This document shows, in pieces, positions 35,532 to 46,429 of a stretch of DNA of 64,000 nucleotides. Source of the stretch: Pseudomonadota bacterium (lineage in GTDB: Bacteria > Pseudomonadota > Gammaproteobacteria > Burkholderiales > Thiobacillaceae). Positions within the stretch are counted from its first letter, which is position 1, and every line of letters starts with the position of its first letter. The notes beneath the pieces are model-generated. The model saw only the letters and a list, made by a program, of their open reading frames with translations, was not told where the DNA came from and made no database searches. The DNA is taken from positions 1 to 64,000 of the forward strand of contig JAJZPG010000001.1 of the NCBI GenBank assembly GCA_021811235.1. The letters are read 5' to 3'. Both the position numbers and the translations under genes were made by a program.

Positions 35532-36887
35532 TCAGTGCGCCCCGGCCAAGCCGCGCACATCGATCTTGCCGGTGACGGCGGCGGCGATCAGCGCGCTACG
35601 GCGTTCTTTGAGCAGCATGATCGCTCGCCCTGCCTCGACGATGAGTTCATCAAATTCCCGCACCCGTTCCAGCAACCAATCGACGGCTACGCGCTGCTCC
35701 ATTATCGGCGGCACCGGCACATAAATGTCCTTCACATTCCCGCAGTTCAGATGAGGATGCAGAGCTCCGGTCTGGATCGACAGCAAGGTGTGAAACCCGT
35801 AGTCGGCGGTCAATACCCAAGAAATCCAATCGCCAGCAACGACACCCTGCACCGGGGAAACGATGATTAATGCATGGCAGTTGCAGCCGACGAATTCCTC
35901 TGATACACACGCAACCTGGCCGATGTCGCCGGTTTGTACAATCAGAACGTCGCCCTCTCGAAGGACCGATTTCTGGTGCTCGTTACTCCATACCTCTCGA
36001 ACATAGTAGGGTTGGTCGAACTGGATTCGGTTGGCCTTGATATGAAGCGATTGCAGATATCGGATGCCCTCATCGACGAGAATATCGCGTGTCGGTCCAA
36101 CAAAGCCGTTCGTAATCTTGGTGCTGATCGATGAGAGCTTACGCACCTCCCAATGCGCCGGCACCTCGCCCAGCCATTCGATGCCGGAATCCTTCATCGG
36201 CACATCGGGGTCGAGGCCCTTGGTGACGGCGTGGGTGATGACGGCCTGGCGCTTTTCCTTGAGCAGCGCGATCAGCTTTTCCTGCGCGGCCACCAGTACG
36301 TCGATCTTGGCGGTTTCGTGGTCGAGGAAGGAGGTAATGGCGGCCTGCTCTTCCTGCGATGGGATTGGCACGACGATTTGGCCGATCATCGTTCCATTCA
36401 GATTTGCCAGACCAGTTGTTGAGTTGGACAGGAGATCAAATTGGAGTCTCGCCAAGTCGTTGTTCATTACATACCAAGCGAGTTTCGGTAAATATGATGA
36501 ATTCGTGCGAATTCGCTGCATGAAATTTGAATAGCAGCAATTCAAAGCTGCAATTTCGGTAGTAACGAGAGTCGTTTTCCCAATGTGCAACGAACTGCCA
36601 CTCGACTTCGTAACCAAGAGATCGCCGTCTGCTAGCAGCGCTGAATTTTTCTCTGCTACGGTCAGTTTTCTTGTAGCCGGGTCTTCAATCTTCCAATAGC
36701 CATCAACCGTCTGTTCTGTTGAACGCAAGACTATCGTGTCGGTTTCGCCATCAGGGTCATCACCCCAAACTCCACCATCATTCCGCTCGATCTGCCACTT
36801 AAACGGCGCAACTTTCCAATGTGCAGGAACGTCTCCCAGCCATTCCGCCCCGCTGTCCTTGTACTCGGGATAACGCGGGAAGCTCAC
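35532..36887 (-). CDS. hsdS: Type I restriction-modification specificity subunit
   Basis: A 451-residue protein with two target-recognition domains, each introduced by a similar motif: [20 protein letters not shown] near residue 8 and [20 protein letters not shown] near residue 230. Each is followed by a conserved helical spacer ([20 protein letters not shown] and then [15 protein letters not shown]). This sets a bipartite DNA target. The GTG at 36887 overlaps the hsdM stop (GTGA). The TRD parts have visibly lower GC than neighbours, as expected for exchanged specificity modules. Confidence 0.93.
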   Translation of the reverse strand: MSFPRYPEYKDSGAEWLGDVPAHWKVAPFKWQIERNDGGVWGDDPDGETDTIVLRSTEQTVDGYWKIEDPATRKLTVAEKNSALLADGDLLVTKSSGSSLHIGKTTLVTTEIAALNCCYSNFMQRIRTNSSYLPKLAWYVMNNDLARLQFDLLSNSTTGLANLNGTMIGQIVVPIPSQEEQAAITSFLDHETAKIDVLVAAQEKLIALLKEKRQAVITHAVTKGLDPDVPMKDSGIEWLGEVPAHWEVRKLSSISTKITNGFVGPTRDILVDEGIRYLQSLHIKANRIQFDQPYYVREVWSNEHQKSVLREGDVLIVQTGDIGQVACVSEEFVGCNCHALIIVSPVQGVVAGDWISWVLTADYGFHTLLSIQTGALHPHLNCGNVKDIYVPVPPIMEQRVAVDWLLERVREFDELIVEAGRAIMLLKERRSALIAAAVTGKIDVRGLAGAH

Positions 36888-38626
36888 GCCGACAGCCCTT
36901 CGATCATGGCCTTGATGCGGTCGGTGACCTGCTTCAGTTCGACGTCGATCTCGGCCAGCGGACGCGGCGGCTGGAACACGTAGAAATGGCGGTTGAAGGG
37001 GATTTCGTAGCCGACCTTGGTCTTCTCGTGGTCGATCCAGGCGTCCGGCGCATGGGGCAGCACTTCGCGCTTGAAGTAGGCTTCCACATCCTCGTTCAGC
37101 GGCACGTTCTCGGTGTCGCGCAGGCTGGTATCGGGCTGGGGCTTGCCCTTCAGCTTGCCCTTGCTGCCGAGGACGATCTGGCCGGCTTCGTCGCACAACG
37201 GGCGTTCGACGGTGATTGTGCGGTAGCCGAAGTCGCTGCTGTTGAAGATACGGCTGATCGGTTTGCCGTCCTGCTCGGCCTCGACGAAATCGCCGAACAG
37301 GCGGGTTATCTGGGCGATATGGTCGTCGGACAGTTCCTTGCGCTTGGAACCCAGGCTCTTGCGCATCTTTTGCCAGAAGCCGCTGGCGTCGATGAGCTGC
37401 ACCTTGCCCTTGCGATGCACGGGCTTGCGATTGCTGAGTATCCAGATGTAGGTGGAAATGCCTGTGTTGTAGAACATGTCGGTCGGCAGGCCGACGATGG
37501 CTTCGACCAGGTCGTTCTCCAGCACATAGCGGCGGATTTCGGATTCGCCCGACCCTGCGCCGCCGGTGAACAGGGGTGAGCCATTGAGGACGATGCCGAA
37601 GCGGCTGCCACCCTCCTTGGCAGGACGCATTTTCGAGATCAGGTGCAGCAGGAACAGCATCGAGCCGTCCGACACGCGCGGCAGGCCGGGGCCGAAGCGG
37701 CCGTTGAAGCCCTGCTGCTCGTATTCCTTGCGGACTTCCTTCTCGACCTTCTTCCATTCCACACCGAACGGCGGGTTGGAGAGCATGTAGTCGAATTTGG
37801 TGTGCGGATGGCCGTCGTCGGACAGGGTGTTGCCGTAGACGATGTTGGCAACGTCCTGGTCCTTGATGAGCATGTCGGCCTTGCAGATGGCGTAGGACTC
37901 GGCGTTGAGTTCCTGCCCGAACATGGTGAGTCGCGCCTGCGGGTTGTGTTCTTCGAGATACTCGCCCGCCACGCTCAGCATGCCGCCGGTGCCTGCGGTG
38001 GGGTCGTAGATCGTGCGCACGACGCCGGGCTTGCTGAGGACGTCGTCGTCCTCGATGAAAATCAGATTCACCATCAGCCGGATGACCTCGCGCGGGGTGA
38101 AGTGTTCACCGGCCGTCTCGTTGGAGATTTCAGCGAACTTGCGGATCAGTTCCTCGAACACCAGCCCCATCTGGTGGTTGTCCACCGCCTCGGGGTGCAG
38201 GTCGATCTGCGCGAACTTCTCGGTCACCCGATACAGCAGCCCGCACTTGTGCAGGCGGTCCACCTGGGTGTGGAAGTCGAAACGCTCGAACAGGTCGCGC
38301 ACGGCGGGCGCGAACGTCTGCACGTAGCTGTAGAGGTTCTCGCGGATGTGATCCTGGTCGCCCATCAGCTTCTTCATGTCGAGCGGCGACGTGTTGTAGA
38401 AGCTCTGCCCGGACTTGCGCAGCAGGAAGGGCTCGGGGTTCACCCCCGCCTTCTGCTTGGACTCGTATTCAGCCAGCACGGCCGGCTTGGTGGCCTCCAG
38501 CACGCAGTCCAGGCGGCGCAGCACGGTGAACGGCAGGATGACCCGGCCGTACTCGGATTGCTTGTAGTCCCCGCGCAAGAGGTCGGCGACGGCCCAGATG
38601 AAGGCGGAAAGGGTTTGCTGATTCAC
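36884..38626 (-). CDS. hsdM: Type I restriction-modification methyltransferase subunit
   Basis: A 580-residue N6-adenine methylase. An N-terminal HsdM helical domain ([20 protein letters not shown]) is followed by SAM-binding motif I in [13 protein letters not shown] and catalytic motif IV NPPF in [13 protein letters not shown]. It is the first gene of the hsdM-hsdS-DUF4268-phd-pin-hsdR series and is tightly coupled to hsdS. Methylates the target adenines and protects host DNA. Confidence 0.96.
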   Translation of the reverse strand: MNQQTLSAFIWAVADLLRGDYKQSEYGRVILPFTVLRRLDCVLEATKPAVLAEYESKQKAGVNPEPFLLRKSGQSFYNTSPLDMKKLMGDQDHIRENLYSYVQTFAPAVRDLFERFDFHTQVDRLHKCGLLYRVTEKFAQIDLHPEAVDNHQMGLVFEELIRKFAEISNETAGEHFTPREVIRLMVNLIFIEDDDVLSKPGVVRTIYDPTAGTGGMLSVAGEYLEEHNPQARLTMFGQELNAESYAICKADMLIKDQDVANIVYGNTLSDDGHPHTKFDYMLSNPPFGVEWKKVEKEVRKEYEQQGFNGRFGPGLPRVSDGSMLFLLHLISKMRPAKEGGSRFGIVLNGSPLFTGGAGSGESEIRRYVLENDLVEAIVGLPTDMFYNTGISTYIWILSNRKPVHRKGKVQLIDASGFWQKMRKSLGSKRKELSDDHIAQITRLFGDFVEAEQDGKPISRIFNSSDFGYRTITVERPLCDEAGQIVLGSKGKLKGKPQPDTSLRDTENVPLNEDVEAYFKREVLPHAPDAWIDHEKTKVGYEIPFNRHFYVFQPPRPLAEIDVELKQVTDRIKAMIEGLSA

Positions 38627-39045
38627 AGGTCTACTTCGTCATTATTTTGTATGGGACTCAAGCTTGGGCAGGCAATCAAGCTGCCACTGCGGCTGCAATC
38701 TGATGTAGCCCAAGCGTACAGGCGGAGAATGTAGCATCGATTTCGGCGGCATGGTTCGGCGGCTGGGGCATGGCAGCCCGCACAGGGGCTCATGCGGCCG
38801 GCGCGCTGAATGTCGCGCCCACAGCTGATTGGAGGCCGTCGAAATGAAATGGCGGAAGGGAGTGGGAGTCGAACCCACCCGGGAGCGACTGACACCCCCA
38901 ACCGGACGCGCCCCCTGCCCGCTGCGTCCTCCTTCAAGCACGCCCCAAGCAGGCCGGCGCCCGGCGCAGGCTGCGAAATCGGCAATTGTTGTTTTTCGAT
39001 GCCCCTCTAATATGCAGAGAACACGCTTTCCTTTGCGAGGGCCCC
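38627..39045. other. Region between hsdM and the first DUF2173 gene
   Basis: The stretch contains the hsdM promoter region on the left and the selC-derived repeat at 38850-38906, listed separately. The AGGGCCCC just before 39046 is a modest RBS for the DUF2173 gene. Reading frames here have no recognisable protein. Confidence 0.5.
38850..38906 (-). repeat. Displaced selC 3' fragment (attachment-site repeat)
   Basis: These 57 bp are identical to 40700-40756, the 3' part of tRNA-Sec from the 3' strand of the anticodon stem through the variable arm and T arm to the CCA end. The fragment lacks the D arm and 5' acceptor strand, so it cannot be a tRNA gene. Tyrosine-recombinase elements that integrate at the anticodon-loop side of a tRNA gene leave this kind of duplicated 3' end. 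With the intact selC on the other side it brackets a ~1.8-kb island. Confidence 0.9.
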
Positions 39046-39381
39046 ATGTCCAGATCATCCGAGTTGCTCAAACTGCCGGGCGTCGTGTCTGCCGCGCTCT
39101 TTTCCAGGAAGGGTTTCCTGGAAGAGTTGGAGGGCGCGCTGACCGAAACCGAAGCGGCAGAAATGGCGAGCCTGTGCGCTGACATCAATCTGAACGTGGA
39201 GTTGGGGAGCCGCCTGCTGGGGCGCCTGGCCAACCAGACGGGCTGGGACTGTCAGGGCTGGGTCACGTTCGGGCCCGACGTGTCCCTCGTCACGGTCGGC
39301 GACAGTACCTGCATGGTGAAGGTCGGCGAGGCCTCGTTCAACCAGGTGGTCAAGGCCATGACCGGGTCGGCGGCCGGCTGA
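39046..39381 (+). CDS. DUF2173-family (roadblock/LC7-like) protein, copy 1
   Basis: A 111-residue protein. SELLKLPGVVSAALFSRKGF at the start and NQTGWDCQGWVTFGPDVSLV in the middle follow the layout of the other two copies, with LPGV at the N-terminal strand, an acidic helix, and a final F-N-Q-V-V-K-A helix. COG4831 calls this group roadblock/LC7-like. It is common in sulfur- and ammonia-oxidising betaproteobacteria, but the function is unknown. It is first of three tandem paralogues in the selC-bounded island. Confidence 0.75.
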   Translation: MSRSSELLKLPGVVSAALFSRKGFLEELEGALTETEAAEMASLCADINLNVELGSRLLGRLANQTGWDCQGWVTFGPDVSLVTVGDSTCMVKVGEASFNQVVKAMTGSAAG

Positions 39382-39411
39382 AGCAATCGAGCATCAGGAA
39401 AGGAGGACCAC

Positions 39412-39744
39412 ATGGCAACATTGGACGATCTGATGTCGCTGCCTGGGGTGTACGGGGCGATCGAATTTTCCTGCACGGGCGAGCTCGGCCAGATGCGCGG
39501 CGAGATGAGTCGCGATTTTGCCGAACTGGTGGCGCAGATGTGCGCCGCCAACATGGCGATCTATCGCATGCAGGCGACGGGATGGACGAAACTGACCGGG
39601 CAGCAGGGCTTTCTCCCGGAGCGGGGCTTCACCTTCGTCGGCCTCGAACATGTCGTGATGGGCATAAACGGCAATGCGGTGGTGGCGAGCCGAAATGATT
39701 TCGACTACGACGCGGCCTATCAGCGCCTCAATGCCGCCGGCTGA
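39412..39744 (+). CDS. DUF2173-family protein, copy 2
   Basis: A 110-residue protein. MATLDDLMSLPGVYGAIEFS is the diagnostic start of DUF2173, followed by LVAQMCAANMAIYRMQATGW and a DYDAAYQRLN C-terminal helix. RBS AAGGAGG. It is 30 bp after copy 1. The three copies diverge strongly from each other, which suggests old duplication and possibly heteromeric assembly. Function unknown. Confidence 0.82.
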   Translation: MATLDDLMSLPGVYGAIEFSCTGELGQMRGEMSRDFAELVAQMCAANMAIYRMQATGWTKLTGQQGFLPERGFTFVGLEHVVMGINGNAVVASRNDFDYDAAYQRLNAAG

Positions 39745-39771
39745 CGCCACGCGCCGAAAGGAGAACGCACC

Positions 39772-40098
39772 ATGCTGGAATTGGAGAACCTGCTTCTCGT
39801 CAAGGGTGTCGTTGCCGCGCTGCGTTTCCAGGACGACGGGACGCTTGCCGAGGCGGCAGGCGAACTGGAGCAGATCGACGCCCACCTGGCGGCAGAGATG
39901 TGTCAGGCGAACGGGCGCTTCATGCAGCACAACGGCGACATGTTCATGACGCTTTCCGGGGCGGACGGCTGGCCGGCGAGCGGCTGGATGATGGCGGGGG
40001 ACCGGCTTTCCGTGTGCGGCGCGTCCGACGTGGCGTGTTTCGTGCGCAATGGCGAGGTGTCCCTCAACGAAGTGTTTCGCGCCCTGGCGGAGATTTGA
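39772..40098 (+). CDS. DUF2173-family protein, copy 3
   Basis: A 108-residue protein: LENLLLVKGVVAALRFQDDG, then AEMCQANGRFMQHNGDMFMT and a VSLNEVFRALAEI C-terminus, clearly the same fold as copies 1 and 2. RBS AAAGGAGA. The gene ends ten bases before the strong hairpin at 40108-40141. It is the last gene of the presumed three-gene operon. Confidence 0.82.
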   Translation: MLELENLLLVKGVVAALRFQDDGTLAEAAGELEQIDAHLAAEMCQANGRFMQHNGDMFMTLSGADGWPASGWMMAGDRLSVCGASDVACFVRNGEVSLNEVFRALAEI

Positions 40099-40107
40099 GC
40101 ACGTCGT

Positions 40108-40141
40108 GCGGCCCATTGCAGGCCCGCCTGCAATGGGCCGC
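40108..40141. terminator. 15-bp perfect hairpin between convergent genes
   Basis: GCGGCCCATTGCAGG (40108-40122) pairs without mismatch with CCTGCAATGGGCCGC (40127-40141) around a 4-base loop. It lies between the third DUF2173 gene (+) and the membrane-protein gene (-), so it should work as a bidirectional terminator, although no long T-run follows on either side. Confidence 0.75.
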
Positions 40142-40160
40142 TTGCATCCGCAAGCTGCCG

Positions 40161-40664
40161 TTATTTGAGCTTCCGGTCTTCCCGCTTTGCCTCTTCCATG
40201 GCCTCGGGCTCGAGTTCTTCGGCATATCGGTTCAAGCGAACGAAATATGCCCACGCCGCGAGCAATATCCCTGTCGCCACCAAGATGATCGCGGCATATA
40301 ACAATTGCGCAGGCTCCTCATGAATGGCCTTGAATGTCGCAACGAGCCCTTCTATGGCGAGCGCGACGATGACGACCACAAAGAATCTCGACAGGAACCG
40401 GCGAATTCGAGTGGGCGCGCTGATGTCAGCGTTGCGAATGACCTCCTCCTCAAAGATCGTCTCAGCGATTTGAAGTGCGACAACGGCTGCAGCCAAAAGG
40501 CCTACCGCTTCAATGATGGTCTGCGCCGCCGCTCGATCCAGGCCACCGATGAATGCCAGCCAGCCCATGCGGGCAGCGATTGTGATGAGCATCAACGCAA
40601 AAGCGGCAAAAAATGCCGCCATCAGCCCATGGAAAATCCGGAAGGCGCGTACGAGGGCTTTCAC
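40161..40664 (-). CDS. Membrane protein with four predicted helices, function unknown
   Basis: A 167-residue protein (from GTG 40664; TTG 40679 is an alternative). Helices are at about residues 15-33, 45-63, 90-110 and 122-145, and a charged acidic C-terminal tail (ELEPEAMEEAKREDRKLK) follows. There is no catalytic motif. Codon use is less GC-rich than in neighbours, supporting acquisition with the island. It lies between the DUF2173 genes and selC. Confidence 0.7.
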   Translation of the reverse strand: MKALVRAFRIFHGLMAAFFAAFALMLITIAARMGWLAFIGGLDRAAAQTIIEAVGLLAAAVVALQIAETIFEEEVIRNADISAPTRIRRFLSRFFVVVIVALAIEGLVATFKAIHEEPAQLLYAAIILVATGILLAAWAYFVRLNRYAEELEPEAMEEAKREDRKLK

Positions 40665-40699
40665 CGATGTATCACCCAATGCCGAATACCCTGAATGTG

Positions 40700-40795
40700 T
40701 GGCGGAAGGGAGTGGGAGTCGAACCCACCCGGGAGCGACTGACACCCCCAACCGGATTTGAAGTCCGGCCGCACCACCAGGAACGCTTCCCTTCC
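40700..40795 (-). tRNA. selC: tRNA-Sec (selC), anticodon TCA
   Basis: A 96-nt minus-strand gene starts GGAAGGG at 40795 and ends with an encoded CCA at 40700. The features specific to tRNA-Sec are present: a long acceptor stem (GGAAGGGA pairing with TCCCTTCC), a long variable arm, the T arm GGGTTCGACTCCC, and the anticodon loop CTTCAAA reading UGA. It resembles E. coli selC closely in the anticodon arm. It is downstream of selB on the same strand. Its last 57 bp are repeated at 38850-38906. Confidence 0.97.
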
Positions 40796-40827
40796 ATATC
40801 AGACGTCATGTAGCCGAGCATCTTGTT

Positions 40828-42732
40828 TCAGGCCCTTTGTGCTGCGTCGCCGAACATGTCCGCGTTGCGCAGCCGGTGGGCTTCGCGCACGCGGCGCGTG
40901 TAGCCGACCCGGTCGAAGAACTCCAGAACCTGGACCGCGCGCTTGCGGCTGAGGCCGCTCCTGTCGCGGAATTCGGCGGCGCGGGTCTCGCCGCTGGCAT
41001 GCTCCAGGTCCTGCACCATGCCTGCCAATTGCTCGACGGCCTCGGGCAGGTAGAAGAGGTCGCGCACGACCTGATAGAGCCGGCCCTGGCGCGATAGTTT
41101 CTGCAGCAGGCAGCGCATCGCGGCCTCGTCGCGCCCTGCCCGCTTGGCGAGGTCGCGCATCCAGGGCGGGTCGAGCGGCGATTCGGCAATCCACGTCTGG
41201 ACACGCTGCCACAGCGCTTCGTCCTCGCGGGAGAGCGCGAGGGTGTGCGCCGGCAGGTGCAGCCAGGGGCCGCTCTTCTGCAGGCTGCCGGCACCGAGCA
41301 GCGCCTCGGTGAGCGCGGCGAACACCGGCGCGGCCAGCCGGGGGAAGAACATGCGGCGGGCGCGCGCGGCCTCGGGGCCCTGCTCGTCGGGAAAGCGCTC
41401 GTGAAAGCCGGCGAGGTCGGCGACGAGCTTCTCCTTTAGGCTCGCCCAGTGCGCCGCCGAAAACGCCCAGTCCGCCTGGCCGGCGTGGATGCGGACGCTG
41501 CCGGCCGGCAGGTGGCCGGCGAGGTCGTCGCGGTTCCAGTGCAGCGCGCACTGCCTGAGGTCGACGCCGCCGAGGTCGAGCAGGCGCGCCAGCCGCCCGG
41601 CGATATCGGGCGTTTCCAGCGCGGCGAGTTCGGCCAGCCGCAGCGGCGTCTTGCGCTTGCGCGCCGGGGCGTCGGGGTCGAGCACGCTGCCGCCGCCCAG
41701 GGTGTGGCGCGCCTCGGCGTCGCGCAGAATGAAGCGGTCGCCGTTCAGGGCGCCGAGGGGGGGGTCGGCGACGAGCTGGGCGAGCATGGAGGCGCCGGGC
41801 GCGAGCGTGTCGCCCTGCAGCAGCGCGACGCGCGCCATGACGTGGGCGGCGCCCAGGTGCAGGTGGACCGGCGCCCAGTGGGCGAGCGCCGCCGGGGCCG
41901 CAGGCGAAAGCTTGAGCCGCACGTCGAAGCGCGCGGTCGGCGCGTGCAGGCGCGGCGCGACGATCCAGTCGCCGCGCGCGATCTCGTCCTTGGCCACGCC
42001 CGCCAGATTGAGTGCGCAGCGCTGCCCGGCGCGGCCCGCCTGCGCCGGCCGGTTCATCACGTGCAGGCCGCGCAGGCGCACGGCTTTGCCGGACGGCGAC
42101 ACCACCAGCTCGTCGCCCACCGCGACGCGGCCGGCGAACACGGTGCCGGTGACGACGGTGCCGGTGCCCTTGAGGGTGAAGCTGCGGTCGACCGCGAGGC
42201 GGAAGCCGCCTGCTTCGTCCGCGCGCTGCATCGCCTGCGCCGCCTGGTGCAGGTGCGCGCGCAAGGCGTCGACGCCCTGCCCGCTCAGCGCCGACACCGG
42301 GAACACCGGGCTGCCGGCGAGCGCGGTGCCGGCGAGCAGGTCGCGGAGATCGCGCTCGACCTCATCGAGGCGTGCGGCGTCGACGCGGTCGGCCTTGGCG
42401 AGCGCGACCGTGCCGCGGGGGATGCCGAGCAGGTCGAGGATGGCGAGGTGCTCGCGCGTCTGCGGCATCACGCCGTCGTCGGCCGCCACTACCAGCAGCG
42501 CGAAGTCGATGCCGGCGGCGCCGGCGAGCATGGTGTGGATGAAGCGCTCGTGGCCGGGGACGTCGACGAAGCCGAGCACGCCGCCGTCCTCCAGCGGCTG
42601 GTAGGCGTAGCCCAGCTCGATGGAGATGCCGCGCGCCTTCTCTTCCTTGAGGCGGTCGGTGTCGACGCCGGTGAGCGCGCGCACCAGCGTGGTCTTGCCG
42701 TGGTCGATGTGTCCGGCGGTGCCGACGATCAT
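40828..42732 (-). CDS. selB: Selenocysteine-specific elongation factor
   Basis: A 634-residue GTPase that delivers Sec-tRNA-Sec to UGA codons with a SECIS. G1 is [17 protein letters not shown] at residue 4, G3 is [11 protein letters not shown] and NKAD-like [10 protein letters not shown] marks G4. The EF-Tu-like domains are followed by the C-terminal winged-helix repeats (from ~residue 370) that bind SECIS RNA. Length matches E. coli SelB (614). It lies immediately upstream of selC. Confidence 0.97.
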   Translation of the reverse strand: MIVGTAGHIDHGKTTLVRALTGVDTDRLKEEKARGISIELGYAYQPLEDGGVLGFVDVPGHERFIHTMLAGAAGIDFALLVVAADDGVMPQTREHLAILDLLGIPRGTVALAKADRVDAARLDEVERDLRDLLAGTALAGSPVFPVSALSGQGVDALRAHLHQAAQAMQRADEAGGFRLAVDRSFTLKGTGTVVTGTVFAGRVAVGDELVVSPSGKAVRLRGLHVMNRPAQAGRAGQRCALNLAGVAKDEIARGDWIVAPRLHAPTARFDVRLKLSPAAPAALAHWAPVHLHLGAAHVMARVALLQGDTLAPGASMLAQLVADPPLGALNGDRFILRDAEARHTLGGGSVLDPDAPARKRKTPLRLAELAALETPDIAGRLARLLDLGGVDLRQCALHWNRDDLAGHLPAGSVRIHAGQADWAFSAAHWASLKEKLVADLAGFHERFPDEQGPEAARARRMFFPRLAAPVFAALTEALLGAGSLQKSGPWLHLPAHTLALSREDEALWQRVQTWIAESPLDPPWMRDLAKRAGRDEAAMRCLLQKLSRQGRLYQVVRDLFYLPEAVEQLAGMVQDLEHASGETRAAEFRDRSGLSRKRAVQVLEFFDRVGYTRRVREAHRLRNADMFGDAAQRA

Positions 42733-42775
42733 GATGGTGCCGTGATTGAGAGCACTGTAAAGCGCCCGTTCGCCC

Positions 42776-42886
42776 GTTCGATGGGCTCACGCCGCAGCCT
42801 GAGCGTGCCGAAAGGTTTGTCCGAGTGGGCACAGGGCCGCTTCGGCAAGCTCAGGACAGGCTTCGACAGGCTCAGCCCGAACGGCA
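42776..42886. repeat. Dispersed CTTCGACAGGCTCAG-type repeat
   Basis: This intergenic 111-bp block between selB and the transglutaminase-like gene contains GGCTTCGACAGGCTCAGCCC and a 34-bp stretch matching 28764-28797 at 32 positions. It is the same repeat type as the cluster at 28740-28949. Inverted copies can fold and may reduce read-through from the selA side into selB. Confidence 0.75.
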
Positions 42887-42898
42887 GTGTGGAACCTG

Positions 42899-44014
42899 TC
42901 ACGATTGCGCGCCCCTTGCGTTTTCCCCGGACAACTCCTTCGAGGTGATCTGGTAGCCGAAGGCCGCGGCGTCGAGGCTGTCGAGCATGCCGGCGGCGGT
43001 CTCGGCCTGCGGGTACATGAGGAAGGGCACGGTGACGCCGCGCGAACCCGGCAGCGGCAGGTCGTGCGCGGTGTTGTAGGCGAGCCAGTTCATTTCCCAG
43101 CTGCCGAACAGACGCTTCCTGACGTCGGCCACCTTGGCGTCGTCGAGGGCGAGGTTGCCGGGCGGCTCTTCCAGCACCACCTTGCGCACGTCGGCGGGGT
43201 CGACCGGCACCCAGCCGTGTCCGGCGAGCCACACCTCGGCGCGGCAGTGCTGCGCCTTGCTGATGTCGCCGCTCTTGCCGAGGCTCTTGTAGCCGAAACG
43301 CGAGTCGGCCACGCGGATGCCGTAGACGTCGCGCGCCGGCAGCCCGGCGGCGCGCGCCAGGCCGACGTAGAGCGCGTTGAGGTCGGCGCACTTGCCGGAG
43401 AGGTCGCGCGACTCCAGCATGAAGCGGATGTCGCCGCGCCCGCAGCCGCGCGTCTTCGGGTTGCGGAAGGTGTTGTCGACCACCCACTCGTAGATCGCGC
43501 GGGCACGCTCCTGGTCGGTCCGGGCGCCGCGGGTGATGTCGAGCGCGGTTTTTTTCACGATGCCGTCGGTGGGCAAGAGCTGGGTGGCCCGGGTATAGCG
43601 CTGGCGGTCGACGCGCGAGAGCGGCGCAGGCCGGGCGGATCGGCCGAGGTCGACGGCGCGGTCGCGCGTGGCGAAGCGGCTGGTCACCTCCAGCACCGGC
43701 TTCTCGCCGGGCGCCCATTCGGCGTAGAGCATCTCGGCACCGTATTGCGGATTGCGCAGCAGCCGCACGGTCTGGGCGTTGCCCTGCCACAGGTTGCCCA
43801 TGTTGCGGATCCAGCCCTCTTCCTGCACCGAAGGCAGCGGCAGCCAGGTGCGGGTCGCGCCTTCCGGCTGCAGCACGTCCACGCGCGTGGTGACGTCGAA
43901 CACGCGCCAGCCATGTTCCGGCGACGGGTCGAACGCCGCCATGCCGCGGCGGACAGGCCACATCACGCCGGCGGCGAGGGCCACGGACGTCCAGATGAAT
44001 TCACGTCGTTGCAT
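42899..44014 (-). CDS. Exported transglutaminase-like protein
   Basis: A 371-residue protein with a Tat-like signal (RREFIWTSVALAAGVMWPV). The transglutaminase-like catalytic core shows Cys in SGKCADLNALYVGLA, His in KAQHCRAEVWLAG and Asp in VPVDPADV. It lies between selA and selB in the selenoprotein operon, which is not a usual partner; a role in processing or maturing the exported formate dehydrogenase is only a guess. The family can be peptidase or acyltransferase. Confidence 0.72.
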   Translation of the reverse strand: MQRREFIWTSVALAAGVMWPVRRGMAAFDPSPEHGWRVFDVTTRVDVLQPEGATRTWLPLPSVQEEGWIRNMGNLWQGNAQTVRLLRNPQYGAEMLYAEWAPGEKPVLEVTSRFATRDRAVDLGRSARPAPLSRVDRQRYTRATQLLPTDGIVKKTALDITRGARTDQERARAIYEWVVDNTFRNPKTRGCGRGDIRFMLESRDLSGKCADLNALYVGLARAAGLPARDVYGIRVADSRFGYKSLGKSGDISKAQHCRAEVWLAGHGWVPVDPADVRKVVLEEPPGNLALDDAKVADVRKRLFGSWEMNWLAYNTAHDLPLPGSRGVTVPFLMYPQAETAAGMLDSLDAAAFGYQITSKELSGENARGAQS

Positions 44015-44029
44015 GCAAGTCTCCTTCTC

Positions 44030-45430
<1,401 letters not shown>

Positions 45431-45484
45431 GATAGACAATCCCTTTCGGTTGATGAAGCGGCGCTTCTGCGCCAAAGGCCTCTT

Positions 45485-46399
45485 CTACGGATGGCCGTGA
45501 ACCAGGTACCAGTTGATGCCGCTGCACGCGTAGCCGGCCTCGTCCATCAACAGGTCGAGGGTCAGGCTGGCGAGATCGTCGGCCACCGGGTCGGCCAGCG
45601 GATCCTTGTCCTGGTGGACGATCTTCAGATAGGTCTGGCACTCGGGGCAGCTTTCGGCGCGCACGCCGCCATCGCCCCCTTCCACATGATAGTAGGCGAT
45701 GCCGCGGGTGTTGTCGCAGTTGCTGCACTTGGCGCGCACCACATGCCATTCCGAACTGCACAGCACGCAATGCAGGTAGCGCAGCCCGTTTTCGGCGCCG
45801 CCGATGCGCACCACCGAGCTGACGGGATGCGAGCCGCACACCGGGCAGAGATTGGGCAATTCGGGGCGCGCCACCTCGGCGGGGTCGAGCTGGCGGGCGA
45901 GGTGCGTCCAGTGCACCTGCAGCGCAGCCCCCACCAGCGGCGCCACCGCCGCGTCGATATGCCGGGTGTCGCCGTCCAGCAGGCGGCTGGCCTGCTCGTC
46001 GAGCCAGGCATCCGGGCTGTCCTGGATCAGCCGCAGCGCGCCCCGGCCGATCGGCGGCAGATCGGGCTGTATGGTGCGCGCGAGCTGTCGCGCCGTGTCG
46101 TGCCAGCCTGCGGGCCGGGCGAGTCCTGCCGGCGCCAGCGGCGGCATGCCGAACGCACGGCATTGCGCCAGGCGCTCCGCTGCGGGCGCCGCCGTCGGGA
46201 GGCCGGCGGCAAGCTGCCGGTGCTGGGCGTGCGCCAGGCGGGCGACGAAGCGCAGATAGTCGCCCATGACGTGGTCCTGGGCCCGCCGCTCCAGCCGTCG
46301 CGCACGCGTCAGGAACAGATCGGCGGGCGGCAGCCGCAGTTCGGGAATGTTGCCGGCGGCCGCCTCGATCTGGCCGGGTTGCAGGAGCGTCGTCGTCAT
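45485..46399 (-). CDS. fdhE: Formate dehydrogenase accessory protein FdhE
   Basis: A 304-residue protein with rubredoxin-like cysteine pairs in its C-terminal half (CPVCGSHPVSSVV, LHCVLCSSEW, AKCSNCDNTRG, SCPECQTYLK). It is needed for activity of respiratory formate dehydrogenases. It is 30 bp downstream of fdnI and followed by selA, consistent with co-expression with the enzyme. Confidence 0.95.
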   Translation of the reverse strand: MTTTLLQPGQIEAAAGNIPELRLPPADLFLTRARRLERRAQDHVMGDYLRFVARLAHAQHRQLAAGLPTAAPAAERLAQCRAFGMPPLAPAGLARPAGWHDTARQLARTIQPDLPPIGRGALRLIQDSPDAWLDEQASRLLDGDTRHIDAAVAPLVGAALQVHWTHLARQLDPAEVARPELPNLCPVCGSHPVSSVVRIGGAENGLRYLHCVLCSSEWHVVRAKCSNCDNTRGIAYYHVEGGDGGVRAESCPECQTYLKIVHQDKDPLADPVADDLASLTLDLLMDEAGYACSGINWYLVHGHP

Positions 46400-46429
46400 G
46401 CGCGGGGGGTTCCTTTCATGAAAGGGAGG

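Noticed and set aside
38850-38906. A second tRNA-Sec gene
   Set aside because: Only the 3' 57 nt are present, without D arm or 5' acceptor strand, so no functional tRNA can be made.
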